NCBI GenBank assembly: GCA_019843655.1
Contig: JACDQD010000009.1
Location: forward strand, 1,741,750 to 1,805,749
DNA length: 64,000 nt
From: Lethocerus indicus
Taxonomy: Eukaryota > Arthropoda > Insecta > Hemiptera > Belostomatidae
Direction of reading: 5' to 3'
The position numbers and the translations under genes were made by a program. Under the pieces are notes generated by a model. That model was not told the origin of the DNA. It ran no database searches and worked only from the letters and a program-made list of their open reading frames with translations. The first letter of the stretch is position 1. Each line of letters opens with the position of its first letter. Below are positions 26,588-35,110 of the stretch, in pieces.

Positions 26588-29500
26588 ATATATAATTGTG
26601 TTGTTATTGTTATTGGGGGTTAAATTAAATATTTTTTGAAGTTGGTCAGCAGTAGAGTGTATCTATTATATTATTGCCGTAAATGACGTCTAATGTAATT
26701 TTCCAGTGAGAACTGTGCAAGAGGCCGACGCAGGTTACTCAGCAGCAAGTGATACAGCTGAAGCAGCCGATACTCGCCGATCAGAAACTGTTGCAGCAGA
26801 AGCAGGGCTCGTCGGCGGCGACGGCGACAGTGAAGAAGCCCACCGTTGTAACAACGGCCGGAGGCCAGCCGCAACAACAGCTGATCGTGATGAAATCGAC
26901 GGGGGGCTCGGCCGGCGACGGCAGCGCCACCAACCAGATGATCGTCATCAACCAACAGCAGGTCGTCGTCGACCCACAGCTGACGGCCAAACAACAGAAA
27001 CAACTCCACCAGCTGTTGACCAAACAGCAGTTGGAACAACAGGGCAGTGTCACCATACAGGTAGACAGCATTTTTAACCCTTTGCACTCGAACTTTTTTC
27101 CATTCACATCACCGACAACTCGTACCAGATTTGTCTCTTTTATTATGGAATCAATCGATGTATCCGTAAAGTATAATAAAAAAAAAATAACGGTTCTTTT
27201 ATATCGTTGGAAATTTGTGGTCCGGCAATTCGAGGTGAAATATCGAAATCCATAGGAGTATTATCCACTTCCGAAACATCTATCCATTCGTCATTTTCAG
27301 TTGAATCCGCTCTGTCTTCTACATTTTCTCCTGTTATCACTTTCAGATCCCTCGATATCACTTTCAATTCTCGGTATGTATCCGTCGTATAACAGAAAAT
27401 ATATCGCTATCATTAGACTCAGATTCATAGCTTAGTTCAATATCCTCTGCGTTATCACGGCTAAGAGCGTCTATATTATTTACATTATGTTCGCTATAAA
27501 CTTCAAATTCTAATTCATCACTACTACTATCAATATTGCTATAATTTTCAAATTTTTTTATTTGCATTGTCTCCGTGGTGGAGCCCTCGAGTTTGAAGAC
27601 AAATTTTAAATGGCTCCGCTCCGGAACCCTCGAGTGCAAAGAATTAATAATGGGTATTGTATAAATTAGAGTGAAAAATTCGATGGTTTTAGAATCACGA
27701 AGTACCTATAGAAAAAGAATTACATGAAAGATGTTATACATCAAAGTTCAAACTGCCAAGCGATTTTGCCGCAGATACTGCAAAGTGATCTTGCCGCGCG
27801 AACAATCATGTACTTTCTGAGGGATTCGATTTAGCAAACTACTTTTAGTAAACTGCAAACTTAGCAGACTACTATTAGTAAACTGTCAAATCCAACTCTG
27901 TCCTAACATTTCCTTAGCTGAAGAGCTAATGAATGAAGAGAATGTTTTTGCGAAACCTGGACGGGAGCAAGCCACAAGGCAAACCCGGTGCTTTAAGGTA
28001 ACGGATTCAGCGAATTTTGCTGTTGACAGATCCTTGGCACTTTGGCCGCCGAAGGCAAAGTTTTCCTTCGTCTTTGATCACGAACTGGAATTTTCTCAAA
28101 ACCCTGATCCAATATGGTATGCTTCTTTCAAGTACTATCCAGTTAGGACATAATTTAACATCGTTCCAGAGCTACTTCGCTCTGCTGATGAGAACCGAAT
28201 AGTTCGAAAACGAAGGAAGTGTGATGACAAAATTTGTCGATCACTACCTCGGAACAGAGTTGGATTTGACAGTTTACTAAAAGTAGTTTGCTAAAAGGAA
28301 TTACATATTAATTTGATATACCTGTTTTGTGGTCTGCGAGGGGTTGGAATACTGTAGGTTCGTGATGTTTCTGTCTCCTCTCGCTGCTGTTTGGTCTTTT
28401 GCTAACATAAGAAAAACAACATTAGAAATGAGAAAATTAATTCCCAGAGTGACTGGATATTTACACCTATAATCCTCTTAAAGGATCACACCCACCCTAC
28501 CACCCACCACCCCCTTCCGACATAATCTGACTCATACCTAGAAAACGGATTAACAAAATCCGAAGACAAACATAACCCCCAATAACAATAACAGAACACA
28601 TATATATAAACGACTGACATACTGACAGACATTACAGTACATGTGAAAGTGACAGTGCAGTGAGGATGCCCAAAAAACATCCAAAGTGCTAACAGTGACT
28701 AACACAGCGCTACTGAAGATGGCGAGCAGCCGACAAACCGGTCTAGCAAAAGACCTAACCAGCGAGAGGAGACAGAAACATCACGAACGTACAGAATTAC
28801 ATATTCTAGTATCGATCATTTTGTGCAGCAACAGCAACTGCAGCAGTTGATACTGGCCAAACAACAGCAGATGGTCGTAGAGCAGAAGACGGGCTGCAAG
28901 ACGGGACAGCCCCAACAGCAGATGATTGTCGTGAAACAGCAGGCGAGCCCCAGCCAAGTTGGCGCCGACGGCGTCAAGCAGCAGCCCGTCCAGCAGATGA
29001 TACTGCTGAAGCAGCAGAACCAGCAGGGCCAGGTACAGGGCGAGACACATCAGATCACACAGCAGCAGCTGCAGCAGATGCTGCTGCTGAAGCAGCAACA
29101 GCAGACGCAGCAGCAGTCGCAGCAACAGCAACAGATGATCATCGTCAAACAGGACCAGAAAGCGGTACAGGTCATCACCCAACAACCCGGCAAGGTGAGT
29201 ACCGTTTCATGTTGTTTCTGACCTAAGCTAGAACTGAGAGATGGATAAGGTAAATGTACGATTCTGTGTATTATATATATGAAACACTCCTTTTTCAAAA
29301 CCTTCGCTCAGAGCAAGTCATGCGTAGTTATGAGAAAATAAAATTAAAAAAGGAATGACACAAATACTGTCAAATACAGTCACATTGGGACTTCCTTGTG
29401 GACAGTTATGCCTTCCTCTGGTTTGATATTCATAGAACATCAGGTCACAATTTGTAGTATTTTTATCTATAAATTATAATATACTATAATTTGAGCGAAT

Positions 29501-32500
29501 GATGAAAAGGTGAACATTCAATAGGAAACAGCGTACATATTTATCAGCTAAATTTTATGGTCCAAACAGAAATTAATATCCAAATAAAAAATTATGACAT
29601 TAACATATTACAATTGGATAGCAACAACTTCGATCTGAGTTGATTCTTACTGGAAAAATATTGTTATGAATTGTGTAACGGATGATTAATTTTGAATCAA
29701 TTCAATTTTTACCTTTAGTTTTGTCATTTATTTTTAATTTTAATTCTGTCCAGGTTATTACTTTTTCATGTTGTTTCTAACCTAAGCTAGAACTGAGATG
29801 GATAAGATAAATATATAATTCTGTGTATTATATATATAAAACACTCCTTTTTCAAAACCTTCACTCGAGGTATGCATAGTTGTAATAAAATTAAAAGAGG
29901 AATGACACAAATACTTTCAAATACAGTCACATTGGGACTTCCTCGTTGTGGATAGTTACTAAGAGAAGCAAACCGTGCCTTCCTCTGGTTTGATATTCAT
30001 AGAACATGAGGTCACAATTTGTAGTATTTTTATCTATAAATTATATTATAATATACTATAATTTGAGCGAATGACGAAAAGGTGAACAGTCAATAGGAAG
30101 CGGCGTACATATTTTTCAGCTAAATTTTATGGTCCAAACAGAAATTAATATCCAAATAAAAAATTATGACATTAACATATTACAATTGGATAGCAACAAC
30201 ATTGATCCGAGTTGATTCTTACTGGAAAAATATTGTTGTGCAGTGGTCAATTAATTTTGAATCAATTAAATTTTTCCCTTTAGTTTTGTCATTTATCGTT
30301 AATTTTAATTGTGTCCAGGGGCAGCCTCAGCAGATTACACTCGCTCAACTTCAGCAGCTGCAGCAGCAGCAACAACAGCAAAGAAATTCTGCTACTACGA
30401 GCTTGCTGACACACCCGAGGGTTGTGACACATGGTGATCTATTTTTCTCTTCTATACTAATATTCACAGTTTATTAGAGTGTATCAACTTGCTGTTTTTC
30501 TTTTAATAGAGCATTGCCGCATTATTTAAAAGGTTCCCTTAATCCGGAAGCAAATTCCGGATTTGTTAAATCTAACAAACTGTAATAATTGATGTGCTTG
30601 TTGAATTATGTATCATTTTACATGGCTGTAATTTATCAATAGTAAAATTTATTTTGTAGTCCAAGGACTATTACAATAAGGAGGATCTAATACAAGGCTT
30701 ATTGTCTACATGTGCTAGGTTAATTATAGCAGTTTTATTATAACATTTATTATTTTTAATTTTATAGTGAGCGGTCAGACTGTGACAACAGCTGCTGGTA
30801 CCAGTCTTATAAAGCCACAGGGACAAGGAACCGTTTCGCCTGTTGTTGCCAAAGTTGTTTCCCACGCCCAGGGTCAAGTGTTGTCGATGGAAAGTCTCTT
30901 GGCTCATCACAAACAGACTATTACTTCCCAGGGTTTGTTTCAAACAGATTTCGTTCTTTTTTTTTTTTACTACGTCGGGTCTTCACTCGCTTATTCGGCC
31001 CTAAACTAGACCAGTTTCAGCTCCCCCTCAGGTTATATCATCAGGGAGTTCATCTTGTGTATTTCTGCTGTCCGAAAAGCAGGACTGTCACTGTCTGAGT
31101 AACATTCTGACAAATTTGCGCTACATTTTAAATGTACTCTCAGTAACAGTACATGCTGTAGACAATTATATTGATTTCTTCAGGCTGTAGTCTGATCATT
31201 GCTGAAATAAGTCAAGTCAAATAACTAATTAAACAATTTCATTAGTGAGAGATCAAATTTATATTTATGTTCCTCCGGACACAATTAAAGTTTTTAAAAT
31301 GAAATAACAAGTTTACCCTCATGGAAATTAGGCCCACCGTGTAACTTATATAATTTAATATAGAACATATTTTTACTCAGGAGTCAGAATGCCCGCTGTA
31401 AGCAGAACTACTATACCGTCGCAACAGTATACCGTTGTGTCTATGCCACAGCAAAGGGTTGTTCAGACAACTAATGTGTCGCAGGTAATTACAATTTATC
31501 TCCAACAAATTTTATGCCTCCCAGAATCATACTAACCAAGGAATATACCACAGTATTGTGCATTATATTATAATATATATATTGTTTTAAATATTTTATT
31601 TTTGTTGTACACTCCAGGCGACCAGTACGAGTGGAGTGGTATCTGTAACTGTCTCTTCAGGAGATCAGAGCACGCCCAAATTTGTTACCGCCGGTACCAA
31701 CGTGAGGATACCGGGGATCAATCTGACGCAGATAGCCGGCAAGCAAGTCCTCCTCGCCAGCAAGCCGCAATCTCTACAGGGACAGGTAAGCCAGCCATTT
31801 ATTTTATTTCGGTATCGGTGTTTGTCGCATAAAAAATAAAATGACGCCCCCTTCTTCTACCCGATGACTCTATCTGTAAGGTTCCGAACAATCGTTTTGC
31901 ACGGCGTAATAAAATTATTGTTTTACGATATTTCTTTGGAGATCGGCGGTAGTAATATCAGTGCAGGACGTATATTGAAACATACTGTCAGTGATACAAG
32001 ACTGAAGACAAAATAAGTGTTTAAAATTCCGTAGATTTCGTGTGTTCTGTCTCCTCTCGCCGGTCTTTTGCTAGACCGGTTTCGGCTGCTCGCCATCTTC
32101 AGTAGCGGTGTTAGTCACTGTTAGCACTTTGGATGTTTCTTGGGCGTCCTCACTGCACTGTCACTTTCACATGTACTGCAGTGTTTGTCAGTTGTTTATA
32201 TATATGTGTTCTGTTATTGTTATTGGGGGATTATGTTTGTCTTCGGATTTTGTTAATCCGTTTTCTAAGTGTGAGTCAGATTGTCGGAAGGGGATGGTGT
32301 GATCCTTTAACAGGATTATAGGGGCAAATATGGAGTCACTCTGGGAATTAATTTTCTCATTTATTATTTTGTTTTTCTTATGTTCGAAAATTTCCAGGTT
32401 TTCTATAATATCCATTTCTTTTTTAATTCCATTACTTTAATGATCTTTCGATGTTCATTGTTTTTCGTGTCCGGAGTTTATGACGTGGTTGGCGAAATCG

Positions 32501-33801
32501 GAATCTGTTCTGTATTTTATGGCTCTGATACGTTCTGTTGTATCTGTGGGTTCGTGATGTTTGCGTCTCCTCTCGCAAAGATGGCGAGAGCGGCCGAAAC
32601 CGGTCTAGCAAAAGACCGAACAGCAGCGAGAGGAGACAGAAACATCGCGAACCTACAGTATATTCCAACCCCTCGCAGACCACACACACAGGTATATTAA
32701 ATTCCTTGTAACTGTCTTTGAAAAAAGATATATTAAAATTGATCGATATTTGTCTAAATGAGTGTTTTATTTGACAACATTATTTTTTCCTTTAACGAAA
32801 TCAAAATATGTACAGCGATTTTCGTGCATTCTTGCAAAAATTGCTTAGCACTAAAACGGGCCTTCAGCTGCCCGTTTTCCTTATAATGGAAAATGAATGT
32901 TATTGACCGAGTTGGGTGGCTGTTTACAGAATGTGATCCTCGGCAATTCGGGTGGACAGACAGTGCTGGTCGCTTCGCAGGGTGCCGGTGGTCAGCAGGG
33001 TACGCTGACAGTCCTTCAGCAGGGCTCTCAACAGATACTGATACCTCCGGGAGCTCTCAACCTCAAGGCTCCAAGGGCTCAAGGTCATACCGTTGGCCAA
33101 ACAGTCCCAACAACAGGGTCGGTCTACCGTCATCTATTTATTCCTTCCTTATTAGGCGTATAATACGGAATATATATTTATACCCACCCGGTCGTGCCCG
33201 AAACTATGCAACTCAAATGGAAGAAACTGTGATCGAAACCGAATTCAAATTAATACGCTGGAATCGGTGGCCATCGATGTTTTAACGTATTAACAATTGA
33301 AGAATTGTTTCAATGTTGCATACCTATGCCGGACCTAAACGGATTAACGATAATAATTTTATCGCCTAATACAATAATCTCTACTCTCATGAATAATGTG
33401 TACCCGAAAGTAATCAGCAATTTGATAAGATTTATTTTTATAGGAGTTCCTCGAGAGGGAATCGAAAATTTGCTGGAAAACTGGCAGAGAGTTGTCGATA
33501 ATATCGTTGAATATATAGTAGGTTAATAATTAAAGTTTCTTTTTTAGAAAAATAAAATGTCAAGTCAACATGTTGATTACTTTTTGGTACCCCGTAATAT
33601 ATTATAGTATATGATTTTAGTAAATAATTTTTGGTAAGTTGACGCATTTAAATTAAACTGTTGGCCAATTTCTGTTATTTTGCAGGCAAACAACAGTTGT
33701 TTGCGCGCATAATCAATCCGGGGAGCGTGAGGCCTGTAGTCGCCAATGTCGTCCACCAGGAACAGCCGGCTCCTTCCCAACAGCCTTCGAACAAGGAATA
33801 G
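15277..33801 (+). CDS. NFRKB: Nuclear factor related to kappa-B-binding protein, INO80 complex subunit (23 coding exons)
   Basis: Coding exons: 15277-15522, 15930-16123, 16444-16676, 17170-17384, 17744-17902, 18265-18437, 18841-19184, 19368-19491, 20467-20687, 21671-21981, 23152-23320, 23717-23947, 24108-24226, 24721-25290, 25568-25679, 26707-27060, 28829-29194, 30319-30433, 30768-30932, 31381-31484, 31618-31785, 32930-33117, 33686-33801 (stop TAG). All introns are GT-AG and phases match, apart from one-base breaks inside exons 16 and 22. The product is about 1,664 residues (human about 1,300). Order: acidic N-terminus, DEUBAD, basic linker, SUMO-site-rich region, winged-helix-like region, a second conserved block (SSVVSGALDRLHYEHDPSVK), then a Q-rich tail. 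NFRKB is a nuclear subunit of the INO80 chromatin remodeler and restrains the deubiquitinase UCH37. The C-terminal half is lineage-expanded polyglutamine. Confidence 0.93.
15400..16560 (+). other. NFRKB: NFRKB DEUBAD region (exons 1-3)
   Basis: Roughly residues 45-160: LPQGLCDRSEVFREFLSLDT, WNNFSEEQQAHLKNFLPTFP, FGNPLTEFHSQLKAAYFRPD, then KIRALLRKAQYKDYKRAERW. The segment matches the start of human NFRKB. In that protein this DEUBAD domain binds and inhibits UCH37/UCHL5 within INO80. The intact FGNPL and aromatic residues suggest the fold is kept; inhibition here is inferred from the family. Confidence 0.85.
18082..18134. repeat. (TA)n microsatellite
   Basis: An almost pure TA dinucleotide run of about 53 bp in NFRKB intron 5. 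Similar runs lie at 20942-21012, 26538-26584, 34500-34545, 60535-60584 and 60857-60885. Confidence 0.9.
18841..19184 (+). other. NFRKB: NFRKB exon 7: basic, Lys-rich region with SUMO-consensus motifs
   Basis: Low-complexity, charged region linking DEUBAD to the winged-helix block. It contains four psi-K-x-E matches: IKVE (18893-18904), IKSE (19055-19066), IKVE (19091-19102) and IKIE (19127-19138). Two of them are followed by proline. This is the usual sumoylation consensus; modification is not demonstrated. Confidence 0.55.
20050..20355. mobile_element. Penelope-like inverted-arm pair
   Basis: A minus-oriented arm (GGTTCGTGATGTTTCTGTCT ... CAGTAGCGCTGTGTCAGTCA) is followed after a very short spacer near 20240 by its inverse (GTGACTGACGCGGCGCTACT ... 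GAGAGGAGACGGAAAC). Each arm is about 130-150 nt, so the locus can fold into one long hairpin. There is no coding body. It lies in NFRKB intron 8, about 110 bp before exon 9. Confidence 0.7.
20467..21981 (+). other. NFRKB: NFRKB winged-helix-like domain (exons 9-10)
   Basis: Exon 9 reads ACFFSLIRDILTSTPDHRIE, MRELESRVKAWANSPIGPIN, HWYTPHLESQL, VQFLAGD. Exon 10 continues ILPEDYVPYMEYKPNCGAYQ, WIGAG, HRLVTLCSLWVERG. This aligns with the winged-helix-like domain of human NFRKB, a protein-interaction fold without DNA-binding residues. The end of exon 10 is a Ser/Ala/Pro-rich linker with very high G+C (21820-21960). Confidence 0.85.
20758..21475 (+). repeat. Intronic copy of a ~700-bp duplicated segment
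   Basis: From ATAATTATTGCATTAGTTAA to the GGGGTGAAT-type words at about 21475, this segment is closely repeated in the same orientation at 34336-35110, downstream of NFRKB. Shared landmarks: GAAAGCACAGTAATGAATGA, GTGTTGCTTTTAACCCTATC, a TA run, GGTTATCTACTGAGAGGTAT, TAGGTCATGAATGGTGTACT, and TTGTAGTTGATGTTGAAT. The copy includes (GT)n(TA)n at 20921-21012. Confidence 0.85.
22151..22580 (-). mobile_element. 5'-truncated LINE 3' end with 9-bp target-site duplication
   Basis: The element body is 22160-22571, in reverse orientation: poly-T start, TTACAACTGTAAAATTATAC, GAGAAACCCACTGG, about ten AT-rich repeats of a TTTTAAATTTTATTTATTTA type, then TTTAGGTCGCGGCCACTTCC (the LKRKWPRDLN coding end). 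It is flanked by GACATAAAT on both sides (22151-22159 and 22572-22580). That is the signature of target-primed reverse transcription and marks a recent insertion in NFRKB intron 10. Confidence 0.8.
23152..23947 (+). other. NFRKB: NFRKB second conserved block (exons 11-12)
   Basis: EKQRYETPSRAFVYNLGGVE, then VGPVR, HSLLVDDRPKHVTILELVRD, SVARLPNAQGTRADIVTLLK, DSQYL, SSVVSGALDRLHYEHDPSVK, YDPKRKIWVYLHKGRSLEEF. This is the best-conserved part of the protein relative to vertebrate NFRKB. It has the look of a second helix-turn-helix or winged unit. Confidence 0.85.
24721..25290 (+). other. NFRKB: NFRKB exon 14: polyglutamine segment
   Basis: Begins VTTSESGTEPSVVTIRAGPL and contains a mixed CAG/CAA run (about 25015-25080) with two further Q clusters to 25165. 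CAA interruptions limit slippage. Poly-Q continues in exons 16, 17 and 18, so about a third of the protein is Q-rich. The opposite-strand frames are leucine- or cysteine-rich shadows. Confidence 0.8.
25840..26112. mobile_element. Penelope-like inverted-arm pair
   Basis: Minus arm from TACTGTAGGTTCGTGATG through CAGTAGCGGTGTTAGTCACT. A short spacer follows, then a plus arm from CATGTGAAAGTGACAGTGCA through GAGAGGAGACAGAAACACAC. Located in NFRKB intron 15. The plus arm has the core with GGCAGAAAC in place of GGCCGAAAC. Confidence 0.7.
26273..26640 (-). mobile_element. Penelope-like terminus palindrome plus arm
   Basis: Starts with a near-perfect palindrome (about 26273-26366) made of CAGTATTCCAACCCCTCGCA, ACCACAAAACAGGTATATTA and their inverse. 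It continues into a minus-oriented arm carrying the clearest hammerhead-like core in the window (26408-26445), then a (TA)n run and a short body remnant. NFRKB intron 15. Confidence 0.65.
26707..27060 (+). other. NFRKB: NFRKB exon 16 with internal frame break near 26720
   Basis: Exon 15 ends in phase 1, and the acceptor at 26706 puts the first codons in the frame reading V-R-T-V-Q. Downstream the meaningful Q-rich reading (PTQVTQQQVIQLKQPILADQ) is one base further on, and it alone gives the phase-0 junction with exon 17. One extra base, or two missing ones, in CAAGAGGCC (26718-26726) explains it. Confidence 0.75.
27078..27643 (-). mobile_element. piggyBac-like remnant flanked by TTAA
   Basis: TTAA at 27074-27077 and 27644-27647 flank ends CCCTTTGCACTCGA and TCGAGTGCAAAGAA, near-perfect inverted termini with the CCC start typical of piggyBac transposons. 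On the minus strand, broken frames encode an acidic N-terminal region (SSSDELEFEVYSEHNVNNID, EDIELSYESESNDSDIF) and a piggyBac-like NDEWIDVSEVDNTPMDFDIS. The catalytic DDD core is absent, so this is an internally deleted copy in NFRKB intron 16. Confidence 0.7.
27831..28294. mobile_element. 464-bp TIR element, non-autonomous
   Basis: Left end TTAGCAAACTACTTTTAGTA and right end TACTAAAAGTAGTTTGCTAA are exact reverse complements. The inverted repeat resumes inside with GTAAACTGTCAAATCCAACT (left) matching the segment from 28260 (right). The left end holds an extra partial copy of the terminal motif (27855-27880). The interior has a 74-codon frame without recognisable transposase similarity. No clear target-site duplication is seen. 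Confidence 0.65.
28318..28797 (+). mobile_element. Penelope-like element with body C-terminal tail
   Basis: A truncated minus arm (to about 28403) joins a plus-oriented body. The body encodes HKKNNIRNEKINSQSDW and FTPIILLKDHT, the same tail as at 6523 and 32415. The plus arm ends GAGAGGAGACAGAAACATCA. It stops about 35 nt before NFRKB exon 17 (28829). Confidence 0.65.
28829..29194 (+). other. NFRKB: NFRKB exon 17: glutamine-rich
   Basis: 122 codons, phase 0 at both ends, beginning QQQLQQLILAKQQQMVVEQK and ending VQVITQQPGK. About a third is glutamine, with recurring QQMI(L/V)(L/V)KQQ modules also present in exon 16 (QLIVMKS, QMIVINQQQVV). This suggests the Q-rich tail grew by module duplication. 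Confidence 0.8.
29195..30318 (+). repeat. NFRKB: Tandemly duplicated intron (NFRKB intron 17)
   Basis: Two head-to-tail copies, 29195-29753 (559 bp) and 29754-30318 (565 bp). Each begins with a donor-like GT (GTGAGTACC and GTTATTACT) and ends with the same acceptor (TTTAATTCTGTCCAG and TTTAATTGTGTCCAG). Long identical stretches such as TATGACATTAACATATTACA show recent duplication. The junction reads CCAG|GTTATT, an acceptor fused directly to a donor-like sequence with no exon between. Confidence 0.85.
30975..31055 (-). mobile_element. Degenerate relative of the Penelope arm
   Basis: GGCCCTAAACTAGACCAGTT TCAG followed by TTATATCATCAGGGAGTT has the order of the PLE arm on the minus strand: CTGATGA at 31044-31038, GAAA at 31018-31015, then a GGTC. 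Similarity to the family is patchy, so this is either an old copy or coincidence. Confidence 0.3.
32030..32415 (-). mobile_element. Penelope-like element, arm plus body tail
   Basis: On the minus strand: MDIIENLEIFEHKKNKIINE, then KINSQSDSIFAPIILLKDHT (body C-terminus), an AT-rich stretch, and the arm through CGCTACTGAAGATGGCGAGC and AGGAGACAGAACACACGAAA. The ribozyme-like motif thus lies downstream of, and in the same sense as, the coding tail. NFRKB intron 21. Confidence 0.7.
32540..32700. mobile_element. Short Penelope-like inverted pair
   Basis: GGTTCGTGATGTTTGCGTCT at the left and its inverse with GCGAACCTACAGTATATTCC at the right enclose only AAAGATGGCGAGAGCGGCCG AAACCGGTCTAG. It is an almost arm-only relic with a reduced core. 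Same intron as the preceding copy. Confidence 0.6.
32930..33117 (+). other. NFRKB: NFRKB exon 22 with internal frame break near 33080
   Basis: Enters in phase 0 reading NVILGNSGGQTVLVASQGAG, then LQQGSQQILIPPGALNL. The exon must end in phase 1 to join exon 23 (GKQQLFARIINPGSVRPVVA). Only the frame one base further, reading LQGLKVIPLAKQSQQQ, does this. The change falls within 33064-33084, in the CTCAAGGCTCCAAGGGCTCA region; one extra base or two missing bases would fix it. Confidence 0.75.
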
Positions 33802-34335
33802 TGAATAGGTTCATCGTCGTCGTCGGTAAATTTAATATATATTGTGTACATATACATTGATAGTGTGTACAAACGTGTGCAATACAACTGCCCTTTAGTT
33901 AGTTTTCTTTTTGTACAGTTTGTCGGTTGTCGGAATTAATGTGAAGGAGTGTTTTAATAAGTTGTCAAAGGTTGAAGAAGAACACTTACGGTTGTGCGTT
34001 TAAAGGAAATTCGATCGGGGGATAATTTTTTAATGAGAGGGAAAAAACGTAATAAAAAAAAAAAATAGGTAAAGCTCATGCAGAAACGAATAACAAATTG
34101 TGATATTACTGATTAAGGAGACATCATCATCGCCATCGTTTTGTTTTCTATTTTGAACATACGACTGATTATCTTTGTTGTCATTTGAAAAATTCGATCA
34201 ATTAGGTCATATAATTTCAGGTACTATATTGTCAGCTTGAAGAGATACAAAAGAAAAAGTGAAAAAAAAAGGACTAACTATTAATGACGACTGTGATATA
34301 GCACACAAGTTGTTTTTTCTTTTTAAGGTTTACTG
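33802..34335 (+). other. NFRKB: NFRKB 3' UTR, proximal part
   Basis: Follows the stop at 33799-33801. AT-rich and noncoding, with TGTGTACATATACATTG near 33842. AATAAA near 34050 abuts an A-run, so an internal-priming artefact is as likely as a polyadenylation site there. Confidence 0.4.
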
Positions 34336-34498
34336 TAACTAGGATAATTATTGCTTTAGTTAAAGATTATAACTATTTTCAAAGATTAACTTTTTTTTCA
34401 GTACAAAAGAAAGCACAGTAATGAATGAAAAAATTATTTATTTTCTTTATATTATATAGTTTGTGTTGCTTTTAACCCTATCTAGGCGTATTAAAATA

Positions 34499-34550
<52 letters not shown>

Positions 34551-35110
34551 ATTATATATGAACTTAACATTTTATAGTATACACAGAAAGTACGTAACTA
34601 TTCAGGGAGGTCTCTCGCGTGCTGAATCCTCATCTTTTTGATAATATAGGGTTATCTACTGAGAGGTATTTTGTACATACTAAAGAAATTTGTAAAATAC
34701 TAGGTCATGAATGGTGTACTGTATAGAAATAATTGTAAAAAGTTACCTTCCTGTTGTAAATATTGTAATTGAATTTATTCTTATAAAAAGTGTTGTTTAA
34801 CATATAAAATTTTTTTGATTTTGTAAAAGGTTTTTTCAAAAATTTTAATTTCATTTCCTTCCCCTCCGATTTTTCTATGATTTTCTCTCGTTCAGTCTGG
34901 GGCTAAGGTATATAGATAGAGCGCTGACCGGTGGTTTTTTCTTCTTTCAGTTTTTTTTCAGAATTAATGTGAAATATTGAAAAAATAATCAGTGTCATTT
35001 AACAATTGGAGTGCAATATGTTGTAGAAAAAGGAATTGTTTATTACATTTTCATGTAAACATCATGTGCTTTATTTACCACCACTTGTAGTTGATGTTGA
35101 ATCGGGGAGA
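34336..35110 (+). repeat. Downstream copy of the ~700-bp duplicated segment
   Basis: Direct-orientation partner of 20758-21475, with an extra insertion (about 34740-34840) and its own (TA)n at 34500-34545. It ends in TTGTAGTTGATGTTGAATCG, where the GGGGTGAAT minisatellite starts. It may be NFRKB 3' UTR or flanking DNA. Confidence 0.85.
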
